In this document: piece by piece, positions 7,523 to 14,716 of the stretch | Position numbering within the stretch: the stretch's first letter is position 1 | Layout: every line of letters begins with the position of its first letter | Assembly: GCA_036939355.1 (NCBI GenBank) | Contig: JALLAP010000461.1 | Location: forward strand, 1-19,303 | Direction of reading: 5' to 3' | Source of the DNA: Thalassiosira profunda | Taxonomy: Eukaryota > Bacillariophyta > Thalassiosirophyceae > Thalassiosirales > Thalassiosiraceae | Length of the DNA stretch: 19,303 nt | The notes under the pieces: generated by a model | Told to the model about the DNA's origin: nothing | What the model saw: the letters and a program-made list of their open reading frames with translations, nothing else | Database searches by the model: none | Program-made: the position numbers and the translations under genes

Positions 7523-10323
7523 ATGCACGGCGCCCCCGAGCCCCAGCGCCGCCCCCACTCGCCCCCGCGCCGGCGGCGCGCGCGGCCCGACCCGCCCCCC
7601 TCTCCCACCAAACACGACGAGCGGCGCCACCGCGGGGCCTTCGTCCTCCTCGGCGCGGCCCTGGCCTTCGTCACCCTCGGCACCTTCGCGTTGGTGGGGA
7701 TGCTCCCCCCTCCCACGGCCCACGAGGGGGGCGCCTCGCCCCAATCGATGATGGCGCTGCAGCACCTCGAGAAAGAGTGGGCTCCGAAGCCGAGCGGCGG
7801 GAGCTCGGGCGAGGAGGGGGCGCACCATAGAGGCAGTCACTACGAGGCCATGCTGCGGAGGGCGTCCGAGAGGAGGAACCCTGCGCGCAACCGGGGAGAC
7901 GATTCGGGGGACGGCGACGACCGAGCGAGCGCCGACGATGCTCAGTCAATGGAGGGGGCGGACGATGCCGGGACCCCGAAAGAAGACGACGCCGATGATG
8001 AGGAAATGGTGGAGGAGTCGGGGGACGGCGGGGACGAGGAGGAGGCACGAGCAGACTATGCCACGGACAGAGACGAGGGAGAAGCCAACCGCCGCAGAGT
8101 CGAGGAAAAAGAAGAAGAAGAAGCTGGGAGCGATGACAGGCGCGGCAGCCAAGATGAAGAGGAAACGGCCACAGCCGATGAAGAGGATGGCGCAGACAAC
8201 AACGAAGTGGCTGATAGCGAAGACGGGGATGCCAGGGATGCCAGAGCCGAAGCTGGAAGCGACGACAAACGCGACAACAACGAGGAAGAGGCCGCAGCCG
8301 ACGAAGAAGAGAACGCAGACAGCAAAGATGCGGACAGCGAAGACAGGGATGCAAACAGAGACAAGGAAGAGGAAAGGCCAAGAGAAGATGAAGAGGGAGA
8401 CGCTCCCCGCGTCATACACGTTTTGGAGACGCGCTTCATGCAAAACCAACCGCACCTCGTCGCCCTTGCCAGGGCGCGGCTCCACCTCCTGCGGGCCGTG
8501 TGCCTCCCCTCCGTCCGCAATCAAACGGCCTGGGGACAATTCGTGTGGATCATTCGAACGGATCCGGAATTGAATGACGAAATCAAGGAAAAGTTAGTTG
8601 CCTTGCTGGAAGAAAGTGGGGCGTTGGCGAAGAAGGAGGTGGACGGGGAGGAGCACGCATTGACGTACGTGGTGGGGAGCAACGACAACTACATCGTGGC
8701 CAACTCCACGACCGTTTCGCCGGACGTGCGANTTGACGTACGTGGTGGGGAGCAACGACAACTACATCGTGGCCAACTCCACGACCGTTTCGCCGGACGT
8801 GCGACCGTTCGATATGCAAAGCATGCTTTCCTCGGCGTTGGCCAAGCCGGAGTCCATCTTCGCGGGCAAGCCGTCGACTATGCAATTATTATTGGACCAG
8901 GTATCAGCGCAAAGAACAGGCGACGTCATCCTGTGGACTAGGCTCGATGCCGACGATGGGTTGAACCGCGAATATATGGAATATCTCCAGAGCCAAGCGA
9001 TCAGATACTTTTTGCCAGGCCGATACAAAAAGGAAGTCGCGAAGGACATCCCGGAGAACCCAAAAGCCATCCCGCAATTCGTCGCCTCGCTCAAATCGCA
9101 AGTCACCTCCGCGGTTGCCTCGGGGCTTCGAGACGCCGGTACTTCAAAGTCGGCGCGGCGGGCCATTCTCGACGACACGAAGGAGGAATTTCCGTTCCTG
9201 GCCGAAGTGAACTGGGATAAGGAATTGGAGGAGCGTGCAAGTAGTGGGGGAAAGGAGGAGGATGCTGCACCTGCAAATGCCACGGAGGGCTCTGCTCGGG
9301 AGAAGAATCCGGTGGCCGGGCCGCGGAAAGCCCCGGCCGACGATGCAGAGGATCCCATCCATCGCAGCGATTCCGAGCCCGATCCCGAGTCGAAGGGAAA
9401 CCTCTTCAGGATGGTGGAGAATGCATTCGAGCCTCCGCAATGGACCTATTGGTGCTCTGGGCAGAACGTGGATTGGTTCCTCACCGATCCTCTACGCCAA
9501 CCCGACCACAAAAATGGCACGGTCTACGCCGTCGTTCACAGCAACGTGTGCGTGACGCCCGGCGTCACGGTGGCCGTGCGAGGGTCGTTCGATCCGCTCA
9601 AAGTCCCTCGCCTCGACCACGACAAAATCATTTCCTATCTGAGAGACGACAAGGAAGGGAAGCTCTGCGAGCGAAAGGGCCTGTCCGTCTTTGACGAAAA
9701 TGGCACGGACGACGACGACGAGGAGGAAGCAGAGGACGACGGAACGTGCTTCCACATGGTCCGGGGCTGGATGTCGGCGGTGCGATCAAGAACCCCCACG
9801 TCCGCGGGCATGATGGGAATACAACCGGACAAGAATCAGATGGAGATCGCCCGAAAGATGCCGAAGATAACCCACCAAATGTGGCGGATCCTGAGGCGGG
9901 AGTTCACAATACCGAACGAGCAATTGGTCGCAACGAACGCGTACTTTGCAAAGCACGTGTACGACATTGCCGAGGAGAATGCGCGCGGGCAGTGCACGGC
10001 GGGGCATTCTTGCAAGNTTTGCAAAGCACGTGTACGACATTGCCGAGGAGAATGCGCGCGGGCAGTGCACGGCGGGGCATTCTTGCAAGGTGAGTGTCCG
10101 ATTCGTTGAGTTCTGCCTCTCCCCTGCCAAAAGATGCATTGACTCAGCTTTGAACTTCTTCTTCTAGACATCGAGCAAAGATTTGCTCCAGCAATATGTG
10201 GATCTGAAGAGCGAGACCCGCGCGGGGTTTGACGTGGTCAACGGAACGATAGTCTCATTGCAGTCCAGCGGATCGAGAGAGCAACGTCCAAAAAAGCGCA
10301 GAACGACTAACCGCTCGGAGTAA
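7523..10323 (+). CDS. Type II membrane glycosyltransferase, putative rhamnosyltransferase family, interrupted by two assembly artefacts
   Basis: The frame is split by two N-centred 72-bp duplications; removing 73 bp at each gives one frame from the ATG at 7523 to 10089. A 78-bp phase-0 intron (10090-10167, GTGAGT...TTCTAG) leads to a last exon 10168-10323, giving about 858 aa. Basic residues 1-37 precede a transmembrane anchor (about 38-61, AFVLLGAALAFVTLGTFALVG). A roughly 190-residue Glu/Asp-rich stem follows (about 108-295). The catalytic domain starts at HVLETRFM and includes LPSVRNQTAWGQFVWIIRTD and RLDADDGLN, a DxD-like motif at 451-454. This matches the family annotated as putative rhamnosyl transferase (PF11316) as I know it. 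A Golgi location with a lumenal catalytic domain is inferred. The C-terminus is basic (RPKKRRTTNR). Donor and acceptor sugars cannot be read from sequence. Confidence 0.75.
8660..8804. repeat. Exact 72-bp direct duplication around a single N (assembly artefact)
   Basis: Bases 8660-8731 and 8733-8804 are identical, separated only by N at 8732. Both copies code LTYVVGSNDNYIVANSTTVS and the residues after it. Collapsing one copy plus the N (73 bp) rejoins the two glycosyltransferase frames exactly. This is what an assembler leaves when overlapping contigs are scaffolded with a token gap. Confidence 0.93.
9945..10089. repeat. Exact 72-bp direct duplication around a single N (assembly artefact)
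   Basis: Bases 9945-10016 and 10018-10089 are identical around N at 10017. The copy codes FAKHVYDIAEENARGQCTAG and a few more residues. The second copy ends exactly at the splice donor of the glycosyltransferase intron (GTGAGT at 10090). Collapsing 73 bp gives a single exon end in phase 0. Confidence 0.93.
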
Positions 10324-10438
10324 AAGTCGTTGCATTCCCCACGCACCGAGCGAGCACATCAAATGCACAGAGACATTGTTGCATCCAGCAGACACCCCTT
10401 TGCAAATGAAAGCCCACACCACAGCCCTTCCAACCGCC
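10324..10438. other. Convergent intergenic spacer, nothing recognised
   Basis: This 115-bp stretch between the stops of the glycosyltransferase and the plastid membrane protein must hold both 3' untranslated regions. It contains two GTTGCAT variants of the recurrent GTTGCAA motif, and no RNA gene or clear polyadenylation signal. Confidence 0.4.
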
Positions 10439-11088
10439 TCACAACCGCCGCGGCTTGTTGTATTCCCGATCGTCCTCCTCCGTCTCCGCCGCCCCCTTCA
10501 ATATCGCCGCGTAAATCAGGAAGAGGCTCAGCGGCAGCCCCACCGCCGCCAGCGCCGCCGTCGGTCCGAATCCCAGCGTCGTCGGTCCGCCCCCCGTAAT
10601 TTCGAAGAGGGATCCGGTGGAGGCGATGGCGAGCACCATTGACGTGCCGAGGAGGAGGGGCTGGAGAGAAGGCGCCAACGATGAATGGCAAAATCAGAAA
10701 AGGAGGAGCCAAGCGCGGAAAGAAGAAAGCCAAGCCTTTGAGTAGCTGGAAAGACGCTTACCGAGGGGAGGTCGATGGGGTAGCTGGTGCCCTCCTCGTC
10801 CTTCTCCTCGATGGCGGTGCTTGCGGCGACGGGGACCGGCTCTGCCGGCGCCGGCTCGGGCACTGGCGCCGGCGCTTCCTTTGCGGGTGTGTTCTGCTGG
10901 GACGGCAGCGGGGGCAGACCGGCTGGCTCGTCGCCCTCCGACGCTCGCAATTGCGTAATGGGGCGACACAAAGCGGATCCAGCAGCTGGCACAGCAGATA
11001 TCCGCGGCAGCGCCGGCGCGAAGGCCGCCGATGGGCGGGGCAGGAGGGCCGCCGCCACGAGCGGCGCGATAACTGCAAATGATCTCAT
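10439..11088 (-). CDS. Plastid-targeted small membrane protein of unknown function
   Basis: Exon 1 is 11088-10762 and exon 2 is 10660-10439, separated by a 101-bp phase-0 intron (GTAAGC...CTCCAG). The product has 182 aa. Residues 1-22 form a signal peptide and Phe23 follows in SAAFAPALPR, the ASAFAP-type site that directs proteins across a secondary plastid envelope. A Pro/Ala-rich linker (about 55-95) leads to two probable membrane segments: LLLGTSMVLAIAST, and, after a Gly-rich turn GGGPTTLGFGP, ALAAVGLPLSLFLIYAAIL. The C-terminus is charged (ETEEDDREYNKPRRL) and would face stroma or lumen. A thylakoid or inner-envelope location is inferred. I cannot assign it to a named family. It shares a divergent promoter with the SOUL gene. 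Confidence 0.75.
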
Positions 11089-11421
11089 CGTTACAGCAGT
11101 AGGGCTCGTCGTTGTTCGACGGTCGACCGCGGAGGAAGCGATGTGGAGGTGGTTGAGGTGTGAGGTGTGTTGCGGTGCGGTGCGGTGAAGCGGTGAAGCG
11201 GTGAAGCGAAAGATGCAAAAGCAAAAGATCGCGACACGTCAGTGCAGGTGCATGCACGCCCGCGACAACACCACCGCCCCGGCCGCACCGACAACACCAG
11301 CCGACGCGCGCTGCCTGACTGCCGACCCTCTCCACCGACCTCGCCCGCCCGCCCCGCCCTCCGGGCCCCTCGCGCCTAGCTTTGCAGATTTGCAGCGTTC
11401 ACAATTATACGCACGTTCACC
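11089..11421. promoter_or_regulatory. Divergent promoter region with a short minisatellite
   Basis: This 333-bp gene-free spacer lies between the plastid membrane protein (-) and the SOUL protein (+). It holds a compound tandem repeat at 11171-11207, which would lie in the 5' leader or promoter of the minus-strand gene. CT- and CCGCCC-rich sequence approaches the SOUL start, whose context is TTCACCATGC. No TATA box is evident. Confidence 0.4.
11171..11207. repeat. Compound minisatellite: TGCGG x3 then GGTGAAGC x3
   Basis: TGCGG is repeated three times at 11171-11185. It runs directly into three exact copies of GGTGAAGC at 11184-11207. Confidence 0.9.
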
Positions 11422-12179
11422 ATGCGGATCAACGTCCCCGCCCTCCCTCCGTTCCAGCTCCACTCGGCGCTCCAGCTCATCTTCACCCTCGCGGCCTCCC
11501 TCTTCACCCTCCGCCTGGGCGCCGGACTCGTCGCCTGGAGAGCCGCCAACGTCCTCGAGAAGCCATCATATGCAGTTGTGAAACGATTGCCCGCGTCGCC
11601 CCCCTCCCGGGGATGCGTCGAGGTGCGCCAATACGCACCCTACCTGATCGCCGAGACGACGGTCGACGAGCCGAGCGTGCGCGAGGCGGGCAGGATGGGA
11701 TTCGGCAAGTGCGCGGGGTACATCTTCGGGAAGAACCGGCCGCGGGAAAAGGGAGCCGAGGCGGAGAAGATGGCCAGACGGCGCCGGTGCGATCGGTGGG
11801 CGAAAAGATGGCCATGACGTCTCCCGTTCGCAGTGCGGGAAGCGGAGGCGGCGGCGGATCGGGCAAGACGAAGATCTCCTTCGTCATCGGGTCGAAGTAC
11901 GATCTTTCGACGGCGCCCAAACCCATCGACACATCGGTCAAGGTGAAAAAGGTGCCGGGCCATTATCTCGCAGCGAGGTCGTTTCCCGGGCCGCCTCCGT
12001 CGGACGAGCGGATAAGCAAAGAGAAAGAAGCGATATTGCAAACGTTGGAGAAGGAGGGCATTCGGGCGAAAGAAAAGGACCAGACGTTGGTGTACGGCTA
12101 TCACGATCCCGTGGTGACACCAAACTTTCTGCGGAAGAATGAGGTGGCCGTGTATGTGGATGGATCGTCGGTGCAGTAA
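11422..12179 (+). CDS. SOUL/HEBP haem-binding protein, interrupted by a 1-bp frameshift
   Basis: The ATG at 11422 opens a frame with a hydrophobic N-terminal segment (about 15-39, ALQLIFTLAASLFTLRLGAGL), probably a signal anchor. The SOUL domain follows: VEVRQYAPYLIAETTV, FGKCAGYIFGKN and EKMA. Near 11772-11776 the frame slips. Reading on one base out of phase gives QTAPVRSVGEKMAMTSPVRS, FVIGSKYDLSTAPKPID and the C-terminus ending at 12179. The double MT/SPV-type motif, YIFG.N and the PKP.D segment are SOUL hallmarks, so both halves belong to one protein of about 252 aa. One base (a C in GGCC) appears to be missing. SOUL proteins bind haem or tetrapyrroles and, in algae, are often tied to plastids or the eyespot. 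The fault may be a sequencing error or a true mutation; I favour the former. Confidence 0.8.
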
Positions 12180-12234
12180 TCCAACAGTTACAATACACGG
12201 AAAATTGCAATGGAGAGATGAGCTTCGACGGGCT
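12180..12234. other. Convergent intergenic spacer, 55 bp
   Basis: This short gap lies between the SOUL stop and the dioxygenase stop. Both 3' ends must overlap or nearly touch. No signal is seen. Confidence 0.4.
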
Positions 12235-13449
12235 TCATCTCATCCGACTTCCCAACCGATCGATGAGAGGGCTTCCCTTTCCCTTTGCAAATCCCTCCAA
12301 ATCCTCCACCAAAGCTCCCAAGGTGACCTTGGCATCTCCCAATTCCCGTCGTATGCTCGCCGGGTTCCCCGGATACCCCACCTCGGGATTCTTGAACGAA
12401 AAGTAAAACAGCGCCCGCGACGCGTCCCCCGATCGATTGGCGCTGCCGCAGTGCAGCGTTCGCGAGTCAAAGATGGCGCAGCTTCCCTTCGCCAGCGTCC
12501 CCAATACCGCCGGCGACGATCTGATTAGTTCGTCTTTGGGACTGCTCCCACCCGCCCCCGTGTCCTGAAACCGCTCGTGCGCCTCTCCGTTGTGCGTTCG
12601 CGGCAGCCAGACCGTCGGGCCCATTTCCAACGTGATGTCCTGCAGCGCGACGAAGCAGGTGTACAGCACCGGCCCCTTCCCCTCGATGAAGGGCGTGTCG
12701 GGGTGGATGACCTGCCGCTGGCTCCCGGGGTCGGACATGAGGCAGGAGAATTCGTGGAGGACCGCGTCATCGGAGAAGATGGACGATATCGTAGCACCGA
12801 CGGGGCTTTTGCACAACGCCTCTTGGAGCGCAGTGGTGATCAGTTCGTCTCCCAGGGGTATTGTGAGATCGCACCTGTTGTGCTTCAGAAGCACGTCCGC
12901 AAATCGCTGGATGGGCTGGATCGTCCCCGCCTCCACCTCCGCCTCCGACCGATGCCGCAGATCATACAAATGCTCCCGCACATCGTCGGCCGTCTCCCCC
13001 GACAACACATTGTCAATCCTCAGCACTCCCTCCTGTTTCAATATCTTGGCGTGGGCCTTCCCCTCCGCCTTGGCCGCCGCTTTCGACGCCGATTTACCCC
13101 CGCCCTTGCCCCCGCCGCTGGATTTGCCAAAGCCGCCCGCCTTGCCCGTGCCCCTGACTTTCACCGCGGGCGCCTCGAGCGGTGTTGTTTTGGTGACCAA
13201 CCGCTCCTCGAGCTTGCCCCGCGCCACGATGAGCTTTTCTTGCTCTTGGTAGAGAAGGTTGGAGGCGTCGGCCCCTGCGTGCAGGGCGGAGGAGGGATGC
13301 GTGATGGGTGATGGGCGTGACGCGATGGGTAAATGTTGTTGATGGCTGATGTTGGCGCGGCCAGACTGGCGGGGCGCGAGAAAGCAGCTCGCCGGGCGCA
13401 CCGCCGCCGCAGCCGCCGCCAGGATCAGGAGGCCTCGTGTTGGCGCCAT
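12235..13449 (-). CDS. Plastid-targeted phytanoyl-CoA dioxygenase-family Fe(II)/2-oxoglutarate oxygenase
   Basis: This is a single exon of 404 aa from the ATG at 13449. Residues 1-22 form an Ala-rich signal peptide, with Phe23 in ASCFLAP, an ASAFAP-type plastid signal. A Lys/Gly/Ala-rich linker (about 100-135, GGGKGGGKSASKAAAKAEGK) precedes the catalytic domain. The PhyH facial triad is visible: H249 and D251 in VIHPDTPF, and H333 in DSRTLHCGSANRSG. R345 in SRALFYFSF is the expected 2-oxoglutarate-binding arginine. GPTVWLPRTHNGEAHERFQ is also typical of the family. The reaction is an O2-dependent hydroxylation with decarboxylation of 2-oxoglutarate; the substrate in this plastid-type subgroup is unknown. 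It shares a divergent promoter with the ParB-like gene. Confidence 0.85.
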   Translation of the reverse strand: MAPTRGLLILAAAAAAVRPASCFLAPRQSGRANISHQQHLPIASRPSPITHPSSALHAGADASNLLYQEQEKLIVARGKLEERLVTKTTPLEAPAVKVRGTGKAGGFGKSSGGGKGGGKSASKAAAKAEGKAHAKILKQEGVLRIDNVLSGETADDVREHLYDLRHRSEAEVEAGTIQPIQRFADVLLKHNRCDLTIPLGDELITTALQEALCKSPVGATISSIFSDDAVLHEFSCLMSDPGSQRQVIHPDTPFIEGKGPVLYTCFVALQDITLEMGPTVWLPRTHNGEAHERFQDTGAGGSSPKDELIRSSPAVLGTLAKGSCAIFDSRTLHCGSANRSGDASRALFYFSFKNPEVGYPGNPASIRRELGDAKVTLGALVEDLEGFAKGKGSPLIDRLGSRMR

Positions 13450-13717
13450 GTGTATTAGAGCGGCGCCCTGGCGTTTGTTTCGCTGGTGAGCGAGGAGACG
13501 AAGTGCGGGCGGGGAGAGCGAGCCGCCCTTCGCGAGCAAAAAGATCCTAAGTACAATATGTACAATATCGTATTGTATTGTACACGATGCCCTCGTAGCC
13601 ACCCATTCCACTCTTCCGCCCGCCCGCCCCGGCCCACCCCTGCATGCCCCTCCTCTCTAGCCCCCGACGCTTGCTACACACCACCTACTGGCTGACGGCC
13701 ATACTGAGTTCGTTGCA
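13450..13717. promoter_or_regulatory. Divergent promoter region with a central AT-rich palindromic element
   Basis: This 268-bp spacer lies between the dioxygenase (-) and the ParB-like gene (+). At 13551-13583, nearly the exact midpoint, two direct copies of GTACAATAT are followed by TATTGTA and TATTGTAC, so direct and inverted copies of one 8-9 bp word are packed into 33 bp. The surrounding DNA is GC-rich. The sequence GTTGCAATGG covers the ATG of the plus gene. Confidence 0.5.
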
Positions 13718-14551
13718 ATGGCCGCCAAGAAGAAATCGAAGGGCATAAAGCAGCAGAAGAAATCCGCGCCTCCGGACGAGAAGGGCGACGCCGCGCCAAC
13801 GAATGGCAATGGGCCGGCGCACAAATCCTCGGCGCCCAAAGGAGCCAAGGGGGAGGATTTGATCGAGGTGTCGCCGTCGCGGGTAGGTTGCAATCCCATT
13901 TACCGACGTGCTCGCCACCAACGCATTGCGTTGGTTGCAACTTCTTCATTGCAATTCTCTCATATCATGGATGCACGTCATATGATACAGGTGCGATACC
14001 AACACTCGCGCATACGGCCGCACTTCTCCGGCTGCGGGCGCCGCGTGACGGACACCCTCGACGAGATACGGGAAGGAAAATTGGAGCCGGGAGACCTGCC
14101 GCCCATCCAGGTGCTCATCGGCCCCGACGCCGGCGACGGCTGCGGACCGTGGTACTTTTCGCTGAACAACCGACGGTTGTGGGTGCTCAAGCAGTGCCAC
14201 AAAGAGGGATTGCTGGAGCGCTACGGCAACAAGATATCGGTGCGGGTGCGGGTGCCGAAGAGCGCGGCGGAAGCGGAGCGGTACACCGTCGAGAAGTGCG
14301 CGCTGGAGGCCAAGTTCATGCGGGACGGCGGTGGATCGAAGAAGAAGGGGAATGCAAAGAAAGGGGTGGGGCAAAGCGAAACAGAGAGAGATGACGACTC
14401 GCCGAACGATGGATCCAACGAAGCAATCACTGAAAAAGTCGTTGACGAGGATACGGACGAAAGGGAGAACAAAGAAGATGACGGAAGCGACAGCGAGAGC
14501 GAAAGCGACGACGATGTTGCGCATCAAAATCCGTTCAGTGCTCTGTTGTAG
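13718..14551 (+). CDS. Conserved eukaryotic protein with a ParB/sulfiredoxin-like fold (tentative)
   Basis: Exon 1 (13718-13882) and exon 2 (13991-14551) join in phase 0 across a 108-bp intron (GTAGGT...ATACAG), giving 241 aa. The N-terminus is Lys-rich (AAKKKSKGIKQQKK). The core after the junction reads VRYQHSRIRPHFSGCGR, then DLPPIQVLIGPD, WYFSLNNRRLWVLKQCHKEG, and YTVEKCALEAKFM. The order substrate-like loop, PPIQVL strand, then NNRRL resembles the ParB/Srx fold, but this is from pattern and not a search. The C-terminus is acidic and Ser-rich and ends NPFSALL. I recall similar proteins in several protist lineages without an assigned role. The intron has no in-frame stop, so retention would add 36 residues; its splice sites and non-conserved sequence favour removal. 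Confidence 0.75.
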   Translation: MAAKKKSKGIKQQKKSAPPDEKGDAAPTNGNGPAHKSSAPKGAKGEDLIEVSPSRVGCNPIYRRARHQRIALVATSSLQFSHIMDARHMIQVRYQHSRIRPHFSGCGRRVTDTLDEIREGKLEPGDLPPIQVLIGPDAGDGCGPWYFSLNNRRLWVLKQCHKEGLLERYGNKISVRVRVPKSAAEAERYTVEKCALEAKFMRDGGGSKKKGNAKKGVGQSETERDDDSPNDGSNEAITEKVVDEDTDERENKEDDGSDSESESDDDVAHQNPFSALL

Positions 14552-14716
14552 CATCAAATGATGAAGCATGCCGCACACAAAATGTTGGTGGAATGGTGAT
14601 GCAACCAGATCAGCAAATACTGCTTTTTGCTGTTATCAGCATTTGCTTGCAACCGCTATCGTACATCTACATCAAATGCCAAAATCGAACAAAATCAAGG
14701 GACTCCGGCTCTACCT
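14552..14716. other. Convergent 3' spacer with an imperfect hairpin
   Basis: This 165-bp spacer lies between the ParB-like stop and the HPP stop. AGCAAATACTG (14612-14622) can pair with CAGCATTTGCT (14637-14647) with one non-Watson-Crick position across a 14-nt loop. TGCAACC flanks the hairpin on both sides. It may be a 3'-end or transcript-separating structure; there is no direct proof. Confidence 0.35.

Noticed and set aside
7671..8381. Long antisense frame (236 aa) and other frames over the acidic stem region
   Set aside because: They are by-products of the GA-rich, stop-poor repeat composition. The plus frame continues into a recognisable glycosyltransferase domain.
8660..8804. Genuine tandem duplication or insertion target-site duplication
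   Set aside because: The copies are exact, separated by N only, and the same 72-bp length recurs at two unrelated places; collapsing restores the reading frame each time.
11770..11780. Programmed ribosomal frameshift or an intron in the SOUL gene
   Set aside because: There is no slippery heptamer and no plausible splice pair that would preserve the conserved YIFGKN and TSPV segments; a 1-bp error is simpler.
13450..13611. N-terminal extension of the dioxygenase
   Set aside because: Starting at the Met at 13449 gives a perfect plastid signal (Phe23); the longer form would bury it and would read through the palindromic promoter element.
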